Assembly: GCF_001949145.1 (NCBI RefSeq)
Contig: NW_019091449.1
Coordinates: 327,824 to 340,937, forward strand
DNA: 13,114 nt
Direction of reading: 5' to 3'
Origin: Acanthaster planci
Taxonomy: Eukaryota; Echinodermata; Asteroidea; Valvatida; Acanthasteridae
Below are positions 1-7,535 of the stretch, piece after piece. Position 1 is the stretch's first letter; each line of letters starts with the position of its first letter. The notes under the pieces are model-generated. The model had not been told where the DNA came from. It worked only from the letters and a program-made list of their open reading frames with translations, and made no database searches. Position numbers and translations under genes: made by a program.

Positions 1-237
1 TCATTATCATTATCTTAGGCTCCTTTTAAAATTAAGGTCGTGCTCGTAATCATGGTGAATAATGCTGACAGTAATGAAGGAAATGATTTTTTATATTTCA
101 TTCAAAACTCTGATTAAAACCGCTACTTGTGATGATTGGAAACTAGCACTTGTTCCAGATCCCACTGTGCTGCGGTGTCCTCATTTGCATGTCAACACAG
201 TCAGACATTTTTTGGTAATTGTTGGCTCATATCAATT
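1..237. other. No recognisable gene; AT-rich sequence
   Basis: The window opens with a short TCATTA-type simple repeat (about 1-14). The rest is AT-rich sequence in which I see no domain, RNA gene or repeat boundary. Open frames here are short and show no recognisable protein motif. Confidence 0.5.
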
Positions 238-347
238 CTATCCAGCCCTTTTAATACTGGCAAGTTGAAGTACATACCTGCAACATTTATTGCACTTGTA
301 GTTAGTGTCACCTTTTTTGAAGGGCATTGTGCACAGTGCCTGCAATC
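238..347 (-). pseudogene. Possible remnant of a piggyBac-type transposase C-terminal zinc ribbon
   Basis: Read on the minus strand, the segment starts with a CRHCAQC-like cysteine pair cluster. After a one-base frame change in the A-run at about 311-320 it continues as KKGDTNYKCNKCC, then reaches a stop at 238-240. Cys-x2-Cys, then a basic stretch, then T-x-Y-x-C-x2-C is the pattern of the cysteine-rich tail of piggyBac (DDE_Tnp_1_7) transposases, which binds the element ends. The frame change and the lack of any recognisable catalytic region upstream (higher coordinates on this strand) mean that, if real, it is a dead fragment. The identification rests on a short motif and could be coincidence. 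An overlapping plus-strand open frame (136-462) is also open but shows no recognisable motif. Confidence 0.25.
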
Positions 348-528
348 TAATCACCTTTCTGACTTATTGCATTGTACAAGCATAATTGCTACAGTAAGGC
401 CAAAAGACACTCCTTCCTATTTTTCTCTTCCATTTTCTCAAAATGGGCTCAAGGGGGTGTGATGGGAAATTCTGTTTGGATGAAGTGACCTGTATAAAAA
501 TCGTTGTTTACTGTCTGATTGAATTTAA
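348..528. other. No feature seen
   Basis: This is AT-rich sequence between two degenerate coding-like fragments. I see no splice pair, RNA gene or repeat boundary. Confidence 0.4.
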
Positions 529-933
529 GGAGTGAACTTCAGATGGAGCACCAAGAGGCCTACAAGATGTTCAACAGAGATAGTGATTGATGGCCAGGAA
601 ATCGTATGTCAAAGTTTGCCAACTGTTCGTGACTGTGATCAAGAAGCACGACAGAACTAACCTTCATTTGCACTGGTATGATAGGTTGACAGTTATTCAA
701 ATTGCCCCAGCACTTACAAAATCGACTCTGACTTTATAAAATATTCAAATCAACAACCAATGACATTGCATTAGAAAGAGAAGGTATTGCATGGGCAGTA
801 TGTGATGTGTACTCTCAAGCTAACAATATTGATTCATGTACATCAATAATGGAAGATAACGAGCTGTTGAAGGATCATGTGCATGATCTATCTCACAAAT
901 TTATTCTTTCTTCTGTTCCAGTCATTCCACAGT
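529..933 (+). pseudogene. Degenerate coding-like tract, frame-broken, unknown family
   Basis: Consecutive plus-strand segments read as plausible protein in different frames. They include a stretch ending at the stop at 658-660 (with IVIDGQEIVCQSLP), an overlapping one in another frame with VIKKHDRTNLHLHWYDRLTV, and a third from 732 to the stop at 931-933 with GIAWAVCDVYSQANNID and LLKDHVHDLSHKF. The composition looks protein-like and each segment ends in a stop or needs a frame change. This is what an old processed pseudogene or transposon gene looks like. I do not recognise the family. A further open patch with similar character lies at about 1134-1230. It could instead be chance open frames in non-coding DNA. 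Confidence 0.22.
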
Positions 934-1319
934 AACTCATCAAATATTAACTCGTCTAATTTTAACTATTTCTTCTAATGCAGTGACAAGTTGAAGTAGT
1001 GGCTCAAAAGTGATTATCCTGAGCTCTGCTCCCACAAACCTTTCTGGAGAAACAAGTGTGAGGTTGCCAACTCCTCCACATTGTCATCAAGAAGTGTGGC
1101 CGAATCTCTGGACAATGGGGAGGATATTTATCATCAAACACGTTTGATTTGAAAACTGATACAGATGCTCCTACCTCTTCGTACACTGTTATAGGACAGG
1201 ATGGCTCTGTACTTGATAATTTTGATGGAGAGTAATGAGACAATGATCCAGGGTTCCAATTTGCAGTCCTCTTCAGTGTTGTCTTTTCAAGGAAGCACAA
1301 AGCATCTGGATTTCGTAGC

Positions 1320-2224
1320 TGTCTTGTTCATTTAGAGTTGTTTCTTTTACCTTTGCATTATGGCATTTTATCTACATGTATACAAACAACTTTGCATGTA
1401 CATCTAAATTAAATATGCTCCTTTGATGATCAGTTTAACTAACCAGTGAGATTAACCTTTTGGGGACATTTCTCTAAATGCCTTTTTCATAATCATATGG
1501 CCCAGGTTCAGATAATCACATCAAAGTCTGAATTACAGTCATTTGATTTGGAATTGGGAGCCATTTTTAGCTCAAAGTAATTGGTTGGGGGGGGGGGCTC
1601 GGAAACATAATTACATTATGAGTACATTGAGTTCCGTATTCCCCTGCTGTCAGCAATTTGTTACATTTTCATCTCCATTTTGGACATCCCAGCCCCCTGG
1701 TATCTGTACTGAACAAAACAAATTGACTGTCCTTTTGCATTTTATTTTTTATTCTTATTTTTAATGAGCCAGATTGTGAAATATTTTGAGACCAGAAGAA
1801 CAATGGTGGTATCTACCAGATCAAAAATCTTTGAAAAAAAATATAATAAAGTCTTTCTGTGGTGTCACCTGACAAAAATCACGTGTTGTCCTATCTGAAT
1901 TTGTGATATATATTCACAATACAAATCAAAATGTATAATATTGAAGGTTTGACATAATCGCAGATTTCTAATTTTGAGGTTGGAAGTGCCCAAACAAAGC
2001 CTTGGAAGCGTATGTTGTGCATTTTAGCATACAAGACTATGGCAAACTTTGAGACGGAATTCCTAAAAAATTGCAGAAATTTTTGGGAGAACTTTTGACA
2101 TAATGTTTGGGATGTACAGAACCTCACGTTTATGCATTCAAAAGGTAATCCCAGTGTCGCTGGAACGGAACTCATTTTTACATCCTGTTTCTTAGTCTCA
2201 GCTGACGGCCTATAGTGTCAGAAA
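1320..2224. other. AT-rich intergenic or intronic sequence, nothing convincing
   Basis: Apart from an 11-base G run and one CACGTG E-box (1880-1885) I find nothing here. The minus-strand open frame over 1891-2175 has no recognisable motif and its composition matches the surrounding AT-rich DNA. Confidence 0.5.
1587..1597. repeat. Poly-G run (11 bases)
   Basis: An uninterrupted run of eleven G residues follows TTGGTT. Such runs are length-variable and prone to assembly error. Confidence 0.9.
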
Positions 2225-2450
2225 TTGCTGCAGGGAACTTCACTGAACCGAATCGGGCTAATCCAGTTCGTGTGCCAGTCAACCTACTACACACTTGGAC
2301 CAGGCATGCGCGTCTGTCTTAGCAATCCCTCTCGTAATCGGGCTTCTTGTCAAAGAGGCCTTCTTTCGATACATTTGATCTGGCATGAGGAATTCAATGT
2401 TGATTTTCCATTTATGAGTGACAACTTTTGGCGTGTTTTGTTTCACACAG

Positions 2451-2572
2451 GAGCTAAAAAACGATCGTTTGAGGCAGAACCAGGACAGTCCCAAGAATCG
2501 GCAGTTGTAGACGCTAGAGGGCAGTCCCACCCACTCAACGCCCTGCGCAGAATTCGCTTCAGCAAACGTATG
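2451..2572 (+). CDS. Candidate internal exon, unknown protein
   Basis: The segment is bounded on the left by a T-rich tract ending TTTCACACAG and on the right by ATG followed by GTAAGTCT, a near-consensus donor. It is 122 bases long. Only one frame is open through it; the other two hit stops. That frame reads GAKKRSFEAEPGQSQESAV and later LNALRRIRFSKRM, a basic, polar, low-complexity peptide with no domain I recognise. The acceptor splits a codon after its first base and the donor falls exactly after a codon. In that phase the next good acceptor (3884/3885) would give only three residues before a stop, so this could be the penultimate exon of a gene, or a chance pairing of splice-like sites. 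No start codon can be assigned. Confidence 0.27.
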
Positions 2573-2902
2573 GTAAGTCTATGGAAACTTCTTTTCAAAA
2601 CGTAACTATGACAACATAAGTGTCGTTACTGGAATCATAAAAAGCGTACGTGATCCAACCTTTAAAGAAAAAACTTTAAAATTTCTACTTTACTCCGTCA
2701 CCGAAGGGATATATTTTATTTGCTCGTCTCTGCGAGGGGCTGATGGCCTTGCACAAATTTTAGTGAAGGAAATACATCACGCAGGGTCACAGGTAACGAC
2801 GCGCAGAGCATTGTCGGTAAATTTCTGCAAGGCGCGCGAGCTCGCTCAATGTGGCGGTAATGAATTCTATATTTTTCTTTTTTCTCTCATTGCTGATCTC
2901 TT
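2573..2902. other. Flank of the inverted-repeat element; moderately CpG-rich patch, no gene
   Basis: Around 2795-2870 there are several CGCG-containing words (for example GGCGCGCGAGCTCGC). I see no core promoter arrangement or protein motif. If the exon at 2451-2572 is real, this is the start of its downstream intron. Confidence 0.35.
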
Positions 2903-2908
2903 CACTAT
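2903..2908. repeat. Target-site duplication, left copy (CACTAT)
   Basis: CACTAT directly precedes the left inverted repeat and is repeated exactly at 3406-3411 after the right one. Confidence 0.75.
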
Positions 2909-2955
2909 TACGGTGGCTGACCTCCGCCAGGAATCCACTTTTTTATTTTACGGCG
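2909..2955 (+). repeat. Left terminal inverted repeat (47 bp)
   Basis: The repeat starts TACGGTGGCTGACC, contains a six-T run and ends TACGGCG. It matches the reverse complement of 3359-3405 at 42 of 47 positions. Confidence 0.85.
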
Positions 2956-3030
2956 TAATTTATGACGTAATGACGCCCTATTTAAGGCGTAATAACGCCC
3001 TATTAGGACGTAATAACGCTCTACGGCGTC
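2952..3030. repeat. Left short array of palindromic GGCGTAATAACGCC-type units
   Basis: About five diverged copies occur (near 2952, 2964, 2986, 3006 and 3025), mostly 19-22 bases apart. They use GTAATAAC or close variants as the centre, against GTTATAAC in the right array. Confidence 0.75.
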
Positions 3031-3105
3031 CATGCAATAACACACGTGGCTCCGCTTATGCGCATAGTATTTGTAGTGTCTGCGGCCATCCTTGTAGGTC
3101 TATTA

Positions 3106-3366
3106 GGGCGTTATAACGCCGTAAATTAAGGCGTTATAGCGCCTTTATAGGGGTTATTACGCCGTAAAAGATGGTTTATTACGCCTGAGATTAGGGCGAT
3201 ATTACGCCCTAATTTAGGACGTTATTATGCCCCATAGGGCGTTATAATGCCCTAATAGGGCGTTACAATGCCGTTATAGGGCGTTACTACGCCTTAAAAC
3301 AGGGTGTTACTACGCTATAAATTAGGGTGTTATAAACGCCGTAACAGGTCGTTATAAACGCCGTAC
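3106..3366. repeat. Right array of about 12 palindromic 21-23-bp units
   Basis: Units begin at about 3107, 3130, 3151, 3173, 3195, 3217, 3238, 3259, 3280, 3303, 3326 and 3347, spaced 21-23 bases. The first contains GGCGTTATAACGCC (3107-3120), a perfect 14-bp palindrome. The others diverge by one to a few bases (GGCGATATTACGCC, GGCGTTACTACGCC and similar). Units are joined by A/T-rich linkers such as CTAATTTA and GTAAATTAA. Each unit can form its own small hairpin, and neighbouring units can pair with one another. Confidence 0.85.
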
Positions 3367-3405
3367 AATAAAAAAGTGTATTCCTGACGGAGATCAGCCA
3401 CCGCA
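3359..3405 (-). repeat. Right terminal inverted repeat (47 bp)
   Basis: This is the reverse complement of the left end apart from five substitutions. It ends CAGCCACCGCA immediately before the second CACTAT. Confidence 0.85.
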
Positions 3406-3411
3406 CACTAT
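3406..3411. repeat. Target-site duplication, right copy (CACTAT)
   Basis: Exact copy of 2903-2908. Confidence 0.75.
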
Positions 3412-3570
3412 CCTTTATTAGTTCATGCAAAATTCAACAAGATACCTATAATTTGTCACCAAAAGACACGTGATCAGTGATCCTTAGTGAGAAAATAAAT
3501 TACAGTGATTGTTCCAAGGCCATGTTTTCATCATAAAAGCCGAAAATTACACCTATGCCAAAGCACTGCC

Positions 3571-3646
3571 ATTGGCCAATCAAAATTTAAAATAACGCTT
3601 CGCTGACAGGAAGTGATAACCAGAGATCGTGCACAGAGTAACCAAT
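3571..3646. promoter_or_regulatory. Cluster of CCAAT and ETS-like motifs
   Basis: Within about 75 bases lie ATTGGCCAAT (3571-3580, a palindrome carrying CCAAT on both strands), CAGGAAGTG (3607-3615, an ETS-type core) and ACCAATCAC (3641-3649). CCAAT plus ETS sites are typical of TATA-less metazoan promoters. No TATA or clear initiator is evident and no convincing coding exon follows directly, so promoter function is only inferred. Confidence 0.25.
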
Positions 3647-3671
3647 CACAGAGCAAAGCCATCAGCCCTGA

Positions 3672-3694
3672 CCAGCGCCCTCTTCGGGCGCTGG
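3672..3694. other. Perfect 9-bp GC-rich hairpin
   Basis: CCAGCGCCC (3672-3680) and GGGCGCTGG (3686-3694) are exact reverse complements around a TCTTC loop. In bacteria this might be a terminator, but no T-tract follows and the context is eukaryotic. It does not match the histone 3' stem-loop consensus. Confidence 0.7.
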
Positions 3695-3884
3695 GCGACG
3701 AGCAAATATATTTTAAAGCTGAAGGTTGTACAAGTCATAAAGAATTTTTCGTCAGGGTCGAATGTTGCATATACCGAGATGACCGATTTAAACAGCAATG
3801 AGGATTTTAAACTTTTGACACCTTTCTTCCATGTAATTTCTGATCCATCGCAATACTCATAATCTTTTCTCCCTATTTTTGCAG

Positions 3885-3956
3885 GAATGGCGGTGATTGG
3901 ACAAAAAGTGACCTTAATACGCAGAGATCTAGTGGAGGAGGAGACCTGATTGGTTA
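3885..3956 (+). CDS. Candidate exon after a strong 3' splice site, unknown protein
   Basis: A pyrimidine-rich run ending CTATTTTTGCAG (to 3884) is the best acceptor-like site in the window. Downstream, two frames are open: one starts at ATG 3887 (MAVIGQKVTLIRRD...) for 20 codons, the other reads NGGDWTKSDLNTQRSS to a stop at 3954-3956. The frame compatible with the exon ending at 2572 stops after three codons. No donor is obvious. This could be a terminal exon or a false acceptor. Confidence 0.18.
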
Positions 3957-4700
3957 ACTGTGACCAGCAAATTAATATTTTTGTGTCTCTTATTCAGTGA
4001 TGAAGTACTTCAAACATGCCTGTGCATATTGCTTTGTTACCAACATAAAATATACTATACATGTACATCATTAATTATGTACCGGTAGTGCATGGGGAGA
4101 AAGATATTTTTTTGGCGTCAAGTTGGAATTTCGAAGGAATCTAAATGTGACCAAACGCTGATTGCTATTGGTGATAACAAATCTTCATTTATTATTGAAA
4201 AATAGCCATGCTTTTTCCAACTTTTGAAGCTCCTGATTAAAAGGAAAAGGACAACTTTTATTAATTGGATTAAACTCAGGCCGGCAAGCTGCTTTTTATT
4301 TCAATATTTTTTAAGCTGTCCTTGTTTACGAATAAGTCTTTGCGAGTTAAATTTGAATAAAGTCTGGTACAATTAGTTATCTGATTGCACATAAACATAA
4401 TTTGAATTCTAAAAAACTAAACTACAAAACTGCAATACCTCATGATTCAGGGCAAGCGCCATCTCCAGAGCTGATTAGTTCCATTGTGCCCTTTTTGTCC
4501 ATGGAAAACAGTGTATTGAAGCAAGGCGTCTCTTATTTAACTAAGCAAAAGCTTGCCCCAAATTACGAAGTATAGCAACCACAATGAAGCAAAATACGGG
4601 ACGGAGAGCGCCTCAACCTTTGTGTCGGTAATTGTTTGGTCTGAAGCTCAGGAATTCTTTTCATAAATCTAGGGGGATATGTTAGGTAACAACAGTCTAG
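3957..4700. other. AT-rich sequence, no gene seen
   Basis: A polyadenylation-type AATAAA occurs near 4356 but no upstream gene can be tied to it. The segment at 4057-4101 resembles 6275-6317 (see repeat entry). Confidence 0.5.
4057..4101 (+). repeat. Dispersed repeat fragment, copy 1
   Basis: It shares ATGTACATC, then TAATTATGTA, then CATGG[G]GAGAA with 6275-6317 in the same order and spacing. This may be the tail of an old dispersed repeat. The flanks beyond this are not alignable by eye. Confidence 0.35.
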
Positions 4701-4717
4701 AGTGTGTATAGGGATGG

Positions 4718-4742
4718 GTGTGTGTGTGTGTGTGGGGGGGGG
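4718..4742. repeat. (GT)8 microsatellite followed by nine G residues
   Basis: An uninterrupted GT dinucleotide run (4718-4733) passes straight into a G9 run (4734-4742). It explains the apparent open frames on both strands here. Confidence 0.95.
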
Positions 4743-5404
4743 TACCCTCTGTCCCATATCTTCCTGGGTATAAAAGCAACTGTGTCTGTAGTATACAGAA
4801 TTCAAATTGTTATGTTCACTGGCAGTTAAAGAACTCAGTGTACCAGAGTGTAGTCAGAGTTAACTCGCAAAAGGCTTTTTGTGTGACCTCTGACATTTCA
4901 AGTTCTTTCAGTTAGAATAATGGGTAAAGTATGTATATGTTCTGCAAAGGATCTATTGCCGCGTATTTTTCAAAATTCGTTTCGAGTTCCGCTTCTCTTT
5001 ACGGGTCAAAAGTAAAGTGGCAAAAGCTTGAATTTGCAATACGATTCACACTGAAAAAATTGCATGTACTGATTTTATAACCAAATTACAACACGTTGAT
5101 ATTTAGAATATTAGAATATTTAGAATATACATTGATTTCGTTATAGTTCTTGCAACACCTTTTGAACATCACATTGACCATGTAGCTGAAACTAGCGATA
5201 TGAAATGATAATACATGCGTAAGGACGAACAAAAACGTGACTATGGAATGCGACTTAAATAATTGTTCCCAGAATTTGAATCCTTACTTAACAAATTTTA
5301 ACTTAAAGCTCAATAGTGTTATCCTCGTCCTTGAAACCAAATGTTCCTCGAAGGCACCGTTGCCATCAAAGTAGCTCTTAAGTTCAAACATGCTGGGAAT
5401 ACCC
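4743..5404. other. AT-rich sequence, no gene seen
   Basis: Only a short tandem repeat (TAGAATATT-like, 5101-5128) stands out. TATAAAAG at about 4770 has no supporting promoter context. Confidence 0.5.
5101..5128. repeat. Short AT-rich tandem repeat (TTTAGAATA-type, three copies)
   Basis: Three copies of an 8-9-base TTAGAATAT unit lie side by side. Confidence 0.8.
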
Positions 5405-5540
5405 TAGATCAATATTCTTGGGAACCAGGAAAGATTAGGGTACAGGGTCTGATAATTCAACCCACACATCGGCCTGAGCAGGATTCGAACCGCGTTCACC
5501 AAGAAGCCACATGCATCAAACTTACTCCAATTGAAGTTTC
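5405..5540 (-). mobile_element. Degenerate tRNA-derived SINE-like fragment
   Basis: On the minus strand the sequence contains GGTTCGAATCC (5481-5491 complement), an exact match to the pol III B box of tRNA genes. GCTCAGGCC and GATGTGTGGGTTGA follow it. From memory, a B box followed by a GTGTGGGTTGA tail is shared by abundant tRNA-derived repeats in corals and sea anemones; I could not check this. The T-stem does not pair (CGCGG against CCTGC) and no good A box lies about 35 bases upstream, so it is not a functional tRNA gene. Boundaries are approximate and no target duplication was found. Confidence 0.5.
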
Positions 5541-6197
5541 ATCATTTGTGGAATTTTTTTCAAGAAAAATAGGAATCTGACTGATATTTGGTAAATACTT
5601 CTCCAGGGCTTTGACAAATCCCCAGCCGATAATATCTAGGTTGTTTTTATCGGAAGATAACTCTAAACAAAGGTGGCGATGCAAGAGAGGAGATGGGGTA
5701 GGACTAAAGAGTATAAATTGAATACGTCACGCAAACAATTATTTGAGGCGCGCGCCTAGAAATTCCATTTGTCGCAAGGCACTGAATAACCTATTACGGT
5801 CAGTGGAATAGCCATGCAAGGCTGTGTCGTCTGCATGGAAACAGAAATAAAGTCGTTCATTGGATGCTTTCGCCCCATGGCCCAACTGAAAAAAAAATCC
5901 CCGTAACTACACAACATAAAACAAAGGGTTTTTGCCTTTTCATATCTCGTCCGTAAATGTTATACCAAAAACTTAAGTTGGTGCTATGTAATTGACTCGT
6001 CTTGGGTATTAATGTAAACAGGTTTGCATACCGAGGAATCTCGCTTATGCAACTTGCAGATTCTAGTCTTTCTTAATGTTAAGTATTTCACCTGTTATGT
6101 ATGAACTGTCAAAATACGTGCTATATTGTGTATTTAGAAGGATCCAAAAATACCAGGGAGGGGAAATTGTCCAGTGGCATAAATTTGTGCAGGAAAT
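5541..6197. other. No gene seen
   Basis: The sequence is mixed. GCGCGCGCC at about 5749-5757 and a nine-A run near 5890 are the only notable words. No coding or RNA signal. Confidence 0.5.
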
Positions 6198-6220
6198 GGG
6201 GGGGGGGAGGGAGGGATGGG
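6198..6220 (+). other. Potential G-quadruplex motif
   Basis: A G10 run, then GGG, GGG and GGG separated by one to two bases (A, A, AT) meets the four-run, short-loop rule for intramolecular G-quadruplexes. Confidence 0.6.
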
Positions 6221-6274
6221 AATCGGTGGTTGGAGCTGACACCATATGACATTCTGTAGGGGGCAGTGTTCATG

Positions 6275-6317
6275 ATACAAATGTACATCTGTAATTATGT
6301 AATACATTCATGGAGAA
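6275..6317 (+). repeat. Dispersed repeat fragment, copy 2
   Basis: Counterpart of 4057-4101: ATGTACATC, TAATTATGTA and CATGGAGAA occur in the same order. Confidence 0.35.
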
Positions 6318-6345
6318 GCATACATCAGAAGCATACATCAGAATG
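6314..6345. repeat. 13-bp tandem repeat (AGAAGCATACATC x 2.4)
   Basis: Two exact copies (6314-6326, 6327-6339) are followed by a partial third (AGAATG). Confidence 0.9.
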
Positions 6346-7246
6346 GTATATGGTCTTTATGGTTTTCCTTTTTGGAGTGATAGTTTTAGTCGTTATGAAG
6401 TCCGAAAAAAGTCCTGACAATCCCATTTAATTCAAAAGCCCTGCCCCCCCCTTGCAAAGTGGGAGGGGGTGATACATTCGACCCCTAGGATTTACGCCGA
6501 TGGAATTGTCCCACCTCAGAAAAATTCGAAAAATAAAAGGGGAAACAGAGAAGGAACACATACAAATCAGTGTTGTCCGTATTGCTTTCACAGTAAACGG
6601 GACATGGCTTTCAGTGTGTTGATGTTTGGTTAAAGATAACTTTTTGATTGCTTAGAAATATTGTCCAATCCATAATTATTGCCAAAGTCAATGATATTTT
6701 TGTCAATGTAAGTGAATCAGAGGAATACACTTTAAACTTCAACAGACCAAGAAATTCTGAAGTTGAGTTCGTATAATTTTGTTTGATTCTTCTTGTAAAT
6801 ATATAGAAAACATTTTCACTTCAACTGTTATATTCATTGGCGGTATAAAAAGCGCCCTCATTCAGAAGTCATCCAAGTCCCCCTCCGCGCTCCATTTGCA
6901 AAGTGATTTTGCGTGAGAAAACTTTAACCCCCGTCAGAGAAATAGGCAGGAATGTATTATTATAACAAGAACTCGCGACGTGTTGATGAAACAAACAAAG
7001 TCCATCTGTAACCATTCAATATAAGGCGGCGTTATAAAGAAATCATGTTTAGCGTCCCCGGCTGCATCCTTTTTAGCGGCCACCTTTTAAAATTTTAATT
7101 TGTTTATTTTGTTTATTTATAAGTATTTTTTTACAGTTTGTACAACAGAACAAACTAAAGTAAAAATGCAAAGATGTGGACTTGTTCATAAACACTTGCG
7201 AATCGGAACTACCCTGAAAAGCCACTTTCTACATCAGCGGGAGCTA
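6346..7246. other. No gene seen; C-rich/G-rich hairpin and TATA-like words
   Basis: A run of eight C residues near 6443 and GTGGGAGGGGG near 6460 can pair as an imperfect hairpin. ATTGGCGGTATAAAAAGCGCC (about 6836-6856) combines an inverted CCAAT with a TATA-like word, and GGCGTTATAAAG occurs near 7030. Neither leads into a recognisable exon. Confidence 0.4.
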
Positions 7247-7248
7247 TA

Positions 7249-7371
7249 CAGGGTGTCCCAGGAGAAAACGAAACCCTGAGGAAGGGGNTCTTGAAAATGG
7301 GGCATCTGAATCAGTTGTAACACTTTGGATAAACCAGTGAATGAGGTTGTCCTCTGTCATGCTTGTCCTGG
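7249..7371 (+). repeat. Left compound terminal inverted repeat
   Basis: It consists of the outer part 7249-7287, an N at 7288, then the inner part 7289-7371 (TCTTGAAAATGGGGC to CTTGTCCTGG). Outer and inner parts are adjacent here. Confidence 0.85.
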
Positions 7372-7430
7372 TTGAAAGTGACAACAAAAGGTCATGTTAA
7401 TGAGGGAAGATTGCCTTTTGTCACTTTCAA
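7372..7430. repeat. Subterminal inverted repeat inside the mariner element
   Basis: TTGAAAGTGACAACAAAAGG (7372-7391) is mirrored by CCTTTTGTCACTTTCAA (from 7414), with a three-base bulge. The result is a stable stem with a loop of about 22 bases just upstream of the transposase start. Such subterminal palindromes can be transposase-binding or transcription-control sites; that role is inferred. Confidence 0.7.
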
Positions 7431-7535
7431 GTTATGCAATAATCCGGTTTAAACGTGTTGACTTGCTCCGAGCATGCTCCGAGTAGGCCAGTGCAGTGTT
7501 GAAAAGTGTTCGAAGAAGGACAGCAAGTCTGCAAC

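Larger units (their letters stand above)
2909..3405. mobile_element. Non-autonomous TIR element (MITE-like), 497 bp, with palindromic array
   Basis: The ends form a 47-bp terminal inverted repeat (2909-2955 and 3359-3405) with five mismatches, beginning T[A/G]CGGTGGCTGA. Perfect CACTAT copies flank it on both sides. No transposase frame exists inside; the interior is repeat units plus about 80 bp of unrelated core (roughly 3026-3100). Length, lack of coding capacity and intact ends fit a miniature inverted-repeat transposable element mobilised in trans. A 6-bp target duplication is unusual: hAT elements make 8, Tc1/mariner TA, piggyBac TTAA. The superfamily is therefore open. If the boundaries were shifted by two bases the duplication would no longer match, so these ends are the best supported. 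Confidence 0.85.

Noticed and set aside
136-462. 108-codon open frame on the plus strand
   Set aside because: No recognisable domain; cysteine-rich composition may be the shadow of the minus-strand cysteine motif.
1004-1300. 98-codon open frame on the minus strand
   Set aside because: No motif recognised, and the opposite strand reads as equally protein-like in broken frames.
2225-2450. Upstream extension of the open frame that contains the candidate exon
   Set aside because: It starts at TTG, not ATG, and the good acceptor at 2450 suggests coding, if any, begins at 2451.
3106-3366. Regularly spaced repeats that look like a CRISPR array
   Set aside because: Units are palindromic and diverged, linkers are only 7-9 bases and A/T-rich rather than unique spacers, there are no cas genes, and the array lies inside a TIR element in eukaryotic DNA.
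3672-3694. Rho-independent terminator or histone stem-loop
   Set aside because: No T-tract follows, the stem sequence does not match the histone consensus, and no histone or bacterial gene is nearby.
4563-4915. Open frames on both strands across the GT repeat
   Set aside because: They are produced by the (GT)n and poly-G tract and have no protein features.
5481-5491. Functional tRNA gene on the minus strand
   Set aside because: The B box is exact but the T-stem does not pair and no acceptable A box or acceptor stem is found.
6836-6856. TATA-box promoter (ATTGGCGG plus TATAAAAAG)
   Set aside because: No coding exon, transcript start context or conserved downstream element can be seen, and such words are expected in AT-rich DNA.
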